This document shows positions 34,070 through 41,588 of a stretch of DNA of 64,000 nucleotides, in pieces (position 1 is the first letter of the stretch; each line of letters begins with the position of its first letter). The notes under the pieces were generated by a model. The model was given only the letters and a program-made list of their open reading frames with translations. It made no database searches and was not told the origin of the DNA. Made by a program: the position numbers and the translations under genes. This DNA comes from UBA1765 sp045629945 (GTDB lineage: Bacteria > Fibrobacterota > Fibrobacteria > Fibrobacterales > Fibrobacteraceae), in contig JAZQSE010000009.1 of the NCBI GenBank assembly GCA_045629945.1, forward strand, positions 62,001 to 126,000. The letters run 5' to 3'.

Positions 34070-34414
34070 CTATTTCTTTATATATCGCATCAGCTTTGCG
34101 ATTAGCACTTCATCAAAATTTCTTCGGCTATCAATAATTGTATGAATGACGACATCTTTTTCTCGAATTTCATACACAATACGATACAGACCCTGCATGA
34201 TTTCTCTATACCGTTCAATACCTTGTCTGTATAATTCGGGAATGATTCTTCCGCTTTCAGGAAAATGCGACAAGGAGAGGATGTTGTCTTCAAATTGAGT
34301 AATGACAGTTTCAACATAAGATTTGTTTAACGACTCATAGTAAGCAATGATTTCGTTCAAATCTTCTTTTGCGAATTGTGAAACGACAACATTGTAAAAA
34401 TCATTTTCCGACAT
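34070..34414 (-). CDS. ParE/RelE-family toxin
   Basis: 114 residues with the RelE/ParE-fold pattern: FAKEDLNEIIAYYESLN at the N-terminus, ENILSLSHFPESGRIIPEL in the middle, then YREIMQGLYRIVYEIREKDVVIHTIIDSRRNFDEVL with the usual C-terminal Arg residues. Its ATG overlaps the end of the antitoxin gene by 14 bp. ParE-type members poison gyrase, while RelE-type members cleave mRNA. The longer C-terminus (IAKLMRYIKK) and N-terminal layout favour ParE-like. Confidence 0.85.
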   Translation of the reverse strand: MSENDFYNVVVSQFAKEDLNEIIAYYESLNKSYVETVITQFEDNILSLSHFPESGRIIPELYRQGIERYREIMQGLYRIVYEIREKDVVIHTIIDSRRNFDEVLIAKLMRYIKK

Positions 34415-34682
34415 TGTACTTCCGCCTTAATTCCTGAAAAACCATCGTCGCCGGTTCTGTCCGTCCTGCCTGGACATCCTTTTCCGAAAGTTGAATGATT
34501 TTTAGAAGGCTGAAGGCTTTCTTCATGTCTTGGTATGTCTCGACATCGACAAGAACCGCCCGAGATTTTCCATCCTGGGTTATTACCATCGGTTCCTTGC
34601 GTTCGTTCACGAATTTCATCACATCATCGATGTTGGAACTGACGTAAGAATCGGGCTTTATGCATTCGCACACATCAAGCAT
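34401..34682 (-). CDS. Phd/YefM-family antitoxin
   Basis: 93 residues. The start at 34682 is fixed by AGGAG 6 nt upstream; a longer frame exists. IKPDSYVSSNIDDVMKFVNE, then EPMVITQDGKSRAVLVDVET is the Phd/YefM DNA-binding domain. The C-terminal part (RRKYNVGK) would wrap the toxin. First gene of the pair, as usual, and probably autorepressed. Confidence 0.88.
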   Translation of the reverse strand: MLDVCECIKPDSYVSSNIDDVMKFVNERKEPMVITQDGKSRAVLVDVETYQDMKKAFSLLKIIQLSEKDVQAGRTEPATMVFQELRRKYNVGK

Positions 34683-34742
34683 GTTTGACTCCTGTCGATA
34701 AACCTCTCTAAATATACCTTTTTCGCCCATTAAAGGCAAGTT

Positions 34743-34970
34743 TTAGGGGTGGGAGGCAAAAAAATCTGGGCTTTTATACGACTTCTTGTATCGAACAGGG
34801 TTGACTTCAGCAGCGATTTCTTCGTCGGTCATCATCGGGGTATTGGGACATGAATCGACAAATTTCTGGACAATGCTTCGCTTAGACCGCACAGTCCAGC
34901 CCATGCGAGTTGCCAGCGTTTCCATGATACCCAAATCTTGGGTTGGAATTGTCAGAACAAGATCTTCCAT
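34743..34970 (-). CDS. Small protein upstream of the toxin-antitoxin pair
   Basis: 75 residues from the ATG at 34970 (GAGG 7 nt upstream). Starts MEDLVLTIPTQDLGIMETLA, then RMGWTVRSKRSIVQKFVDS, and ends EEIAAEVNPVRYKKS. This resembles the antitoxin-like small proteins found in Bacteroidetes/Fibrobacter toxin-antitoxin loci, with no partner toxin of its own next to it. It ends 60 bp before the Phd-like start, same strand. Confidence 0.55.
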   Translation of the reverse strand: MEDLVLTIPTQDLGIMETLATRMGWTVRSKRSIVQKFVDSCPNTPMMTDEEIAAEVNPVRYKKSYKSPDFFASHP

Positions 34971-35260
34971 AGTAATCCTCGCCCTTAGAATACATTTTTT
35001 CTTCAAAAATGCCAACAATACCCCCCGCTGATTAATTATGAAACGCATAAAAAGCCTTTTTTTTCAATTAAAAGGGCTATCCAGCTACGGTATTTCGACA
35101 ATTTTCAATGGTACTTGCAAAATAAGAATGATTCACACCCAACTAAAGAACGTTATCATTACGATTTTATATATATTTGAAGAGACATAATAAATGGAGT
35201 TTTTATAAGCACATAGAAAACGAAATAACATTTTAGTAGAGCAACGCTCTTGTTCTTGAC

Positions 35261-35405
35261 GCAGAAACCTAGACAATTTCTTTTAGTTCATGAGAATAAG
35301 ATGCAGATGCTCACGCCCCCACTGGGGCGTGGGTCGTTTGTAGATTCATGAACAGGCTTTGTCTAGGGTCTCTGCTTCGGATTCGACGACACCACGCCTT
35401 TTTTT
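35261..35405 (+). ncRNA. Candidate structured RNA with competing terminator
   Basis: Three nested arms form one long hairpin: GCAGAAACCTAGACAA (35261-35276) with TTGTCTAGGGTCTCTGC (35359-35375); GTTCATGA (35286-35293) with TCATGAAC (35346-35353); and CACGCCCC (35312-35319) with GGGGCGTG (35324-35331). GGCGTGGGTCG (35326-35336) can instead pair with CGACACCACGCC (35387-35398), followed by seven T: a terminator that excludes the inner hairpin. This is either an independent small RNA or an attenuator for the genes at 35484. The remainder of the 435-bp gap (35049-35260) is AT-rich with nothing recognised. Confidence 0.5.
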
Positions 35406-35483
35406 ATGCGCTGATTGTCGCCGCAAGTCCGCTTGAGGTTACCCTAAAGGACGAAAATTTTTCAAAAAAAGGCTAACACGCAA

Positions 35484-35948
35484 ATGGGCTTTAGAGCATT
35501 AAAAATGACGCTTTTTCTTCTGTTTGGAATATCCTCTGCGGATTCCATTCAAGATGAACTATATCAGTGGGTTCATCAAAGTATAGAACCTGAACAAATT
35601 TTGAAATATTCGGTAGAGACCTTATGCGATGAACTCGACAACAATGAATTAGCCTTAAAAGAAAAAATATCAGGTCAGAAAATGATTGTACTTGGAGAAG
35701 TAAAATCTGTCGTCGAAGAAGTTGAATCTAATTTTTGGACTGGCCAAAGTCATCATTTATTGGTGACTCTTCGCAGCTCTGATTCAAAACCGTTTAGCTG
35801 TTATGTTAAGAGGGCATTTTCTCTTGATAATACAGACAAATTACGTTCTTTACAAAAGAGTGAAAAGGTTAAAATAAAATGCAACACGTTCAATATCGGA
35901 AGTTTTTCAACCATAAAAGGAGATGATTGTGAGTTGCTTTCTAAATAA
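35484..35948 (+). CDS. Secreted tRNA_anti-like OB-fold protein
   Basis: 154 residues. A short hydrophobic start (FRALKMTLFLLFGISSADS) looks like a signal peptide. The C-terminal ~95 residues match the tRNA_anti-like OB fold: GQKMIVLGEVKSVVEEV, then HHLLVTLRSSDSKPFSCYVK, KLRSLQKSEKVKIKCNTFNIG and a final D-D-C. Such domains occur in exported proteins of Bacteroidetes and Proteobacteria with unknown ligand. It overlaps the next gene by ~20 bp, forming an operon. Confidence 0.6.
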   Translation: MGFRALKMTLFLLFGISSADSIQDELYQWVHQSIEPEQILKYSVETLCDELDNNELALKEKISGQKMIVLGEVKSVVEEVESNFWTGQSHHLLVTLRSSDSKPFSCYVKRAFSLDNTDKLRSLQKSEKVKIKCNTFNIGSFSTIKGDDCELLSK

Positions 35949-37236
35949 ATCCATTTCGAAAATTACTTTGTTGATTTTTGGAATGTCTGGAGCTGTATTT
36001 GGCACGATATGCCAAAATGTTCAAAAAGAAACCGATGGAGTCTATGTTTGCGATAAAATCACAGTTTCTGACGAGGAAACGAATATTCCCGAAGATGCTA
36101 AATATTTGAAAGTTTATTGGGGTGAACATCTTGCCATCGTGGCAGAATGCTCCAACGAGGAACTAAACGGAATTGTAAGACAAGAAAATCCCCCCAGTTC
36201 TGACAAATGCACTTATCAGAAAGTTTCTTATTATCGAGCCGACGTAGAGTATTCACGGGTCTTTAAAAATTGCTATTACGTGATTCCTCGCTACGGATAT
36301 AGTTCTGCGCGTAACTACGGCCTTTTGGCCAGCGATATCGAAAAAGACGGAAACTTTTGGAAAGTAAAATCTTTAGAGAATGCTGACGGAGCGTTAAGCG
36401 AATGGAACGACAAGTGGTTTATACATCCAGAAGAATGTAAACATGAAGCAGACAAACTATGTTATGACGACATACTCCTGTCCATAGACGGAAAGAAGGC
36501 GCAGGGGACCTTTAGTGAGGTTTATAGGTTGCTGATGGGTGAAATTGGTTCTGTTGCCACCGTACAGGTTCGCAGACAAATAGACGGAAAAAACGAGACC
36601 AAGGAAATAAATGCAAAGAGAGCGGTAGCATGGGAAATGGATTCCCTCAAGAGATTTTACGACGATGGTTCAGTTCGTTCTCGGATGATTTATACATCGC
36701 CTACAAGTGACAGTTCCTTACAAGAATATTTCTACGATGAATCAGGAAATTTGAACGTTATTGCTCCATATACGCACAAATATGGAACAATGGCTGTAAA
36801 AGAGGGCATCGAAAAAGGATTTTACGATTCCGGGGAACTTGAATATACAGTGCCGTACATAAAAGGGAAAAGAGATGGCCTTTTTAAGGGGTTCTATCAA
36901 AGAGGCTCATTGAGTCTTGAAACGCCTTATAAAAACGACATGCGGGAAGGCATTCAAAAGCAATACTATGAAAACGGAGTCCTTAAATGGGAAATTCCAT
37001 TAAGAAAAGACAAGGCTAGCGGAATAGAAAAAGGTTATTATCCATCGGGTAAATTATATAGAACAAACACTTACAAAGATGGCGTAATGGACGGAGTTTC
37101 CAAGGTCTATTTCGAGAATGGAAAGTTAGCCGGATCAGGAAAATTCCGCAAGGGAGAGCTTGTCGGATATTTCAAGTGTACTGATGGTCGGGTCGGAACA
37201 GAAAAAATTGACTGCACAGAAGGCTATTACTGGTAA
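35929..37236 (+). CDS. Secreted protein with PDZ-like domain and MORN-type repeats
   Basis: 435 residues if translated from the GTG at 35929, which has AGGAG at 6 nt; the ATG at 35923 sits directly against that ribosome site and is less likely. Signal peptide: SISKITLLIFGMSGAVFG. A cysteine-rich region ~20-160 (YWGEHLAIVAECSNEELNG, RYGYSSARNYGLL) is followed by a PDZ-like segment (~175-215: YDDILLSIDGKKAQGTFSEV). Then come about seven MORN_2/YwqK-type repeats (G-x-x-x-FYDSGELEYTVPYIKGKRDG, YENGVLKWEIPL, YYPSGKLYRTNTYKDGVMDG). Likely exported; function unknown. Confidence 0.7.
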   Translation: MSCFLNKSISKITLLIFGMSGAVFGTICQNVQKETDGVYVCDKITVSDEETNIPEDAKYLKVYWGEHLAIVAECSNEELNGIVRQENPPSSDKCTYQKVSYYRADVEYSRVFKNCYYVIPRYGYSSARNYGLLASDIEKDGNFWKVKSLENADGALSEWNDKWFIHPEECKHEADKLCYDDILLSIDGKKAQGTFSEVYRLLMGEIGSVATVQVRRQIDGKNETKEINAKRAVAWEMDSLKRFYDDGSVRSRMIYTSPTSDSSLQEYFYDESGNLNVIAPYTHKYGTMAVKEGIEKGFYDSGELEYTVPYIKGKRDGLFKGFYQRGSLSLETPYKNDMREGIQKQYYENGVLKWEIPLRKDKASGIEKGYYPSGKLYRTNTYKDGVMDGVSKVYFENGKLAGSGKFRKGELVGYFKCTDGRVGTEKIDCTEGYYW

Positions 37237-37253
37237 TTATCAAGGAGTAAAAA

Positions 37254-37817
37254 ATGAATTTAGACAAAGTAATAAATAAGACTGTAGAACGATATGAAAA
37301 AATATTGGATAACTACTATCCATCGTTTGGTTCTACCGGATTTACAGAACGAAATCTAACTTTTAATTTTTGCAGCTGTTTCTATAATATTGCAAAAGAA
37401 AATGATTTAGTTGTATGGCAAGAAGTTCCAATAGACAATGGGGAGTCTAATAAGAAAGAACATTTTGACTCTCTAATTATAAGCAGAAAAGAGAAGAAGC
37501 TCTATCTAGTTGAAGCAAAAAGAATCAACAGCAAAAACAAAATTGATTCCGTTGAATCCGATTTGAAAAGAATAAAAAACAATTGGAAGAATATTAACAT
37601 TGACGAAGAAACCAATGGATATTCCAAACATGCAGTCATTATTGCAGACATCTGGATTCCTCATAGTAATGAAAAGGCAAAAAAGTCCAAAGAATACTTA
37701 TTAAAACAATTCAACAACAAATTCAAAAACGCAATAATAAAAGAAGTAAAGAAGAAAAACGGTCCGCTTACAGAAAAAGAGCGATACTATATTCTCTGTT
37801 ATGTTGAAGAATTGTAA
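37254..37817 (+). CDS. Predicted PD-(D/E)XK nuclease-like protein
   Basis: 187 residues; AAGGAG at 7 nt before ATG, 17 bp after the MORN gene. A helical N-terminus (VERYEKILDNYYPSFG, FNFCSCFYNIAKEND) precedes the candidate core: EVPIDNGESNKKEHFDSLII, then LYLVEAKRI, that is D-x(n)-E-A-K with the spacing of restriction-endonuclease folds. A conserved-looking lysine-rich C-terminus follows. No methyltransferase adjoins it, so it is not a typical restriction system; it could be a defence or toxin nuclease. It is cotranscribed with two exported proteins, which is unusual. Confidence 0.55.
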   Translation: MNLDKVINKTVERYEKILDNYYPSFGSTGFTERNLTFNFCSCFYNIAKENDLVVWQEVPIDNGESNKKEHFDSLIISRKEKKLYLVEAKRINSKNKIDSVESDLKRIKNNWKNINIDEETNGYSKHAVIIADIWIPHSNEKAKKSKEYLLKQFNNKFKNAIIKEVKKKNGPLTEKERYYILCYVEEL

Positions 37818-38210
37818 ATTCAGAAAAATATTTCGGCATCTGCATTAGGGATAGTGACCCTTTGGGGCGAAGACTTGCGGACAATTTCGTCCTGATGTTC
37901 TCGGGAGCATGACTTCGTTTTATGAGGTTGGGCGGGAACGGAGTGAACCGGGCAACCCATAAAATATAGCCCGACCCACACGATAGTGTGGGGAACGCCC
38001 ATAACAAGCAGCAGATTTCGCGGCTACCTCAAAGTGATTCGCCGGACAGCGATGCAAGGCGAGAACTGCGACCACGCTTGCGTGGGCATTGTGCAAGCAC
38101 CAAACATGTTGCTCGAAAATAGAAAAGCAAGCATTTCTGCTTTACTCGCTTAAATGTTTGTGCCGAGCCGCTGCTTTTTGGACTCCGTAGGAGTCCAAAA
38201 AGGGTTCTAT
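37818..38210. other. Repeat-derived spacer
   Basis: No gene. GC-rich palindromic pieces (for example CCCACACGATAGTGTGGGG near 37975 and GGGCGGGAACGGAGTGAACC near 37931) are of the same style as the dispersed repeats at 3.4 and 5.0 kb. A TTTTTGGACTCC / GGAGTCCAAAAA hairpin at ~38175-38203 lies just before the thrS remnant. Confidence 0.6.
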
Positions 38211-38324
38211 GAAGTTGCCGATGGCGTTGTATCTGTTCGCCGCCGCAAGGAAGGCGATAAGGGTCAAATGACTGTCGCTCAGTTCCTCAAAATGACCGCT
38301 GACGACCGCAAGGTTGTGCGCTAG
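38211..38324 (+). pseudogene. 3' remnant of a second thrS copy
   Basis: 38 codons in frame, from EVADGVVSVRRRKEGDKG through MTVAQFLKMTADDRKVVR and a TAG stop. The protein matches the end of intact thrS (33867-33980) at 35 of 37 residues, but the DNA differs at many third positions, so it is not a recent duplication. The match starts abruptly after GGTTCTAT. Downstream come a REP-like piece and a terminator, mirroring the 3' side of intact thrS. Confidence 0.85.
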
Positions 38325-38382
38325 TCGCTAAACCTTTCTTATTGCAAGGAGCTACTAGCCTAGGAAGCAATCCTTGAAAATT

Positions 38383-38416
38383 AACCCCCGCAGACTTATT
38401 CGAGTCTGCGGGGGTT
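38383..38416 (+). terminator. Terminator after thrS remnant
   Basis: AACCCCCGCAGACT / AGTCTGCGGGGGTT, perfect 14-bp stem with a 6-nt loop. Shares the GCAGACT...AGTCTGC core with the terminator at 34034-34064. Confidence 0.85.
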
Positions 38417-38522
38417 ATTGATGTATAGTACGACTATACCACCAAACACTTTTTTACTTTTTATCTTTTTATTTTGTTATTTTTTTAATATAAAGAAAAT
38501 ATCCCTTAACCAAATAAAAAGT

Positions 38523-40667
38523 ATGAACAAACTAAAAATCATAATCGCCTCTTTTTTCGTTTTAACTTGTTTTTTGGTTGCTTGTTCATCTGATAGTAGT
38601 TCTTCGGCTTCTTCAGATAATGAAAATGCAGAAGATGAATTTTCAGTTTTTGATACTTTAGTCGTTGATAACCCACAGAAATTGCCAGAATGTAATTCCG
38701 ATCGCGAAGGCGAAGCTTACTTTGTGAAAGGCGAAAATCTCCCTTATTTTTGTATAAAAGCCACTTGGCGCAGTGCAGCAGATTCTACAGACTTTAGCAT
38801 TTCTTGTAAAGACGGATTTTTAATAGCAAAAGAAAAAATTGTCCAAAATCCCCCACTTGTAGATTCAAATAACACGATTCTCAACCCAAGTGATTCTAAT
38901 TCTATAAGCACATACCCCATGCCGCACAATACTTGGGAACCTGAACTAGACTATGGACCAACACCAGAAATTACCATTACAGGAAACGCTTTTGCTGTTT
39001 CTGGGCCATTTATGTTTGGAACAAGTATTTCAGTCTACCCTGCTTATGGGAACCCGGTTCAAATCGCAGAAGGTTGTATCATCAGTAACGACGGTTCTTA
39101 TATTCTCGAAAACATTCCGCTTGATACAGGTTGTGTAAAAATTACTGCTAAAGGTTTTTATAAAAACGCCGTTTCTGGTAAAGTTTCAAACGAACAAGTT
39201 TCTTTTTCGGCTCTTTCTTGTAAAGAACCAACAACTAACATCAATACCCTTACTCACCTTGAAATCCCGCGTATTGACCAATTGAGAATGAACCACGTTG
39301 AATTTAATGCAGCAAGAGCGCAAGCAGAACGCGAATTTTTTATTGCGTTTGGCATTGATACAACTAAACTTTATACACAACAGTTTTTTACTGATGGTAG
39401 AACAGATAAACCTATTGCAAGCGATTTAAGTATCATTGGTTACACAGAATACAGCGCTGCCCTTTTGGCAATTTCAGCCATGCTACAAGGCGATAGAAAC
39501 GAAAATGAAATGATGAACCTTGTAACAAACCTTGCTGAAGATATTAAAGGCGACGGTCAATGGCATGACCCGAATTGGAAAATTAAAATTGCTGATTGGC
39601 TTGTTGGCGTTGATTCTTCTTATAGGTACAATGATATCAGAAATAATATTTCTGCATGGGGGTTAGGCTCTGTTCCCAATTTTGAAAACTACATGAAAAA
39701 TTTTATCCCTATGATTTATAATTTTGAAACTTGTTCTGAATCAAATGCCGGCCAGGTGACTTACGTGAACCAAGGTCAGAGTATTTTCTTTGCAAATGAT
39801 TACGAACATGCTGATCATTCTAAAGTGCGTTTTATTTGTGATAAAGATTCAAAGCAATGGCGCGTGGCTACAGAAATTGAAAAAGATACGCTTGGATTTG
39901 GCCCCGGTCAGTATGATAGAGAAATCAGAGAAGGTCGGGTCAATCACGATAAACCTTATATTTATGATAAAGACAAATGGCGAATAGCTACTCCAGAAGA
40001 AGCCGATGGCTTTACAAGTCTTGTGAGAGTTTATCAAGAATTGAAAGCCGATGAAAAGGTTGTGTTTATTATCCGCCATAGTAAACGCACCAATGATACC
40101 GGTCCGACCGGGCATTTAACAGATGATGGCAAAAAATTTGCTTTTGAACTTGGACAAAGCCTTGCCGCTATAAAATATGAAGATGTTTATTATGGGTATT
40201 CCGGTTATACTCGTACAAAAGAAACTTGTGAAAATATCGCAAAAGGCATGGGGCAAGAAAATTACACACTAGAAATCCTTCCGGGTTTAGATGGAGATTG
40301 GTATGTAAAAGATTCTGAAAAAGCTGACAAATACTCGGACTCTTATGGAGGCTGGGAAGTTTTTTCAAAATACGCTTTTGAAGGCGCTTTTGACGATGCG
40401 TTCTACGACCTTGAATCCCGAAGCGAACAACTGCTTGAAAATGAAATTTTAGCCAATCTTTCAAATATGAAACGTGTAAATATTCTTTGCACGCACGATT
40501 ATTTGGTTGTGCCTTTACTTGCCTATATTACAGACGGTCACGCCAATGTTCGTTATTACGAAAAGCGTAAATGGGTCAACTATTTGGCTGGCGTTGCCAT
40601 GATTATTTCTCCTGATGGTTCTGTTCGTTATGAACCTGTAAAAGGCCTTGAAACTGGCATTATGTAG
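38523..40667 (+). CDS. Lipoprotein with FISUMP-type repeats and C-terminal histidine phosphatase domain
   Basis: 714 residues from the ATG at 38523, chosen because MNKLKIIIASFFVLTCFLVAC is a lipoprotein signal with lipobox LVAC. A Ser-rich spacer (SSDSSSSASSDNE) follows, then a C-x(n)-C module (ECNSDREGEAYFVKGENLPY), a middle helical region (~240-400), and two W-R-V/I-A-T-x-E modules like those of the gene at 3-2255 (KQWRVATEIEKDTLGFGPGQ, DKWRIATPEEADG). The C-terminal ~210 residues are a histidine-phosphatase domain: VVFIIRHSKRTNDTG (R-H), GYSGYTRTKETCENIA, and LCTHDYLVVPLLAY (second His). Predicted cell-surface phosphatase; substrate unknown. Confidence 0.8.
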   Translation: MNKLKIIIASFFVLTCFLVACSSDSSSSASSDNENAEDEFSVFDTLVVDNPQKLPECNSDREGEAYFVKGENLPYFCIKATWRSAADSTDFSISCKDGFLIAKEKIVQNPPLVDSNNTILNPSDSNSISTYPMPHNTWEPELDYGPTPEITITGNAFAVSGPFMFGTSISVYPAYGNPVQIAEGCIISNDGSYILENIPLDTGCVKITAKGFYKNAVSGKVSNEQVSFSALSCKEPTTNINTLTHLEIPRIDQLRMNHVEFNAARAQAEREFFIAFGIDTTKLYTQQFFTDGRTDKPIASDLSIIGYTEYSAALLAISAMLQGDRNENEMMNLVTNLAEDIKGDGQWHDPNWKIKIADWLVGVDSSYRYNDIRNNISAWGLGSVPNFENYMKNFIPMIYNFETCSESNAGQVTYVNQGQSIFFANDYEHADHSKVRFICDKDSKQWRVATEIEKDTLGFGPGQYDREIREGRVNHDKPYIYDKDKWRIATPEEADGFTSLVRVYQELKADEKVVFIIRHSKRTNDTGPTGHLTDDGKKFAFELGQSLAAIKYEDVYYGYSGYTRTKETCENIAKGMGQENYTLEILPGLDGDWYVKDSEKADKYSDSYGGWEVFSKYAFEGAFDDAFYDLESRSEQLLENEILANLSNMKRVNILCTHDYLVVPLLAYITDGHANVRYYEKRKWVNYLAGVAMIISPDGSVRYEPVKGLETGIM

Positions 40668-40716
40668 TCGCAAACATAGTGCGAATTATCATCGCAAGTG
40701 CAGAACAACTTGTCAT

Positions 40717-41380
40717 GGCGAGAGGCCTTGTGCCTCGTGGCCATCTAACAATAAGTTGTCATCGCGAACATAGTATAAATTGTCATCGCGAACGCAGTGT
40801 GGCGATCTACTAGCAATGAGATTGCTGGCAACTTGTAAGGAGATTGCTTCACTCTTTCAGAGTTCGCAATGACAAGGGGCTTGCGGCAAGTGTAGAAACA
40901 AGTTGTCATCGCGAACGTAGTGTGGCGATCTACTAGCAATGAGATTGCTGGCAACTTGTAAGGAGATTGCTTCACTCTTTCAGAGTTCGCAATGACAAGG
41001 GGCTTGCGGCAAGTGTAGAAACAAGTTGTCATCGCGAACGCAGTGTGGCGATCTACTAGCAATGAGATTGCTTCTGTCACTACGTTCCATCGCAATGACA
41101 AAAACCGCAAGACAAGTTGCGGACAAGTGTAGAACTAGCAAGTAGATTACCACGCCGTGCATTCAGCACGGCTCGTAATGACAAAAGTAGTTTGCAAGTG
41201 ACAAGAAGCTCGTGACAAGAACCGTGGGCAAGTTTTCTTGCAATGACAAGAACCGGGGGCAAGTTGCGGACAAGTGTAGAACTAGCAAGTAGATTACCAC
41301 GCCGTGCATTCAGCACGGCTCGTAATGACAAAAGTAGTTCGCAAGTGACAAGAAGCTCGTGACAAGAACCGCGGGCAAGT
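40717..41380. repeat. REP-like repeat array 2 (inverted relative to array 1)
   Basis: The gene-free stretch 40668-41588 holds a 123-bp unit beginning TGTCATCGCGAACG at 40781 and 40904 with a partial third at 41027, then a ~147-bp unit (CAAGTTGCGGACAAGTGTAG) at 41113 and 41260. Units contain TCGCAATGACAA/TTGTCATCGCGA ends. Segments such as GCGAGAGGCCTTGTGCCTCG (~40719) are reverse complements of array 1 (~14170). Apparent reading frames here are artefacts of the repeats. Confidence 0.88.
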
Positions 41381-41530
41381 TATGAGCAAGAACTGCGAAC
41401 AAGTTATGGGCAAGTTCCTTTACAAGTGAGAAGAAACTTACGATTCGCTGAATAAGTTGTTATGAAAATAAAAGCTTTTGATTGCCCCGCCGTAGGCGGG
41501 ACCTTTCCGATAAAAAAACTTTCCTATAAA

Positions 41531-41561
41531 AATAACTCCTTGAAAAAATCAAGGAGTTATT
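41531..41561 (-). terminator. Terminator of putP
   Basis: On the minus strand AATAACTCCTTGA / TCAAGGAGTTATT hairpin followed by TTTTTAT, 28 bp past the putP stop. Confidence 0.9.
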
Positions 41562-41588
41562 ACAGAAAGGTTTATTCCTGAATGAATT

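Noticed and set aside
35378..35390. GGATTCGACG, the conserved 5' element of tmRNA
   Set aside because: No tRNA-like acceptor arm, tag-peptide frame or 3' T-arm follows at the right distance; better explained as part of the terminator loop of the structured RNA.
40781..41150. Regularly spaced repeats as a CRISPR array
   Set aside because: The units are 123 and 147 bp, far longer than CRISPR repeats, have no unique spacers of constant length, and no cas genes are nearby.
40745..41331. Overlapping open frames on the minus strand with repeated peptides
   Set aside because: They are translations of the 123-bp and 147-bp REP-like repeats; the peptide repetition mirrors the DNA repetition and there are no ribosome sites.
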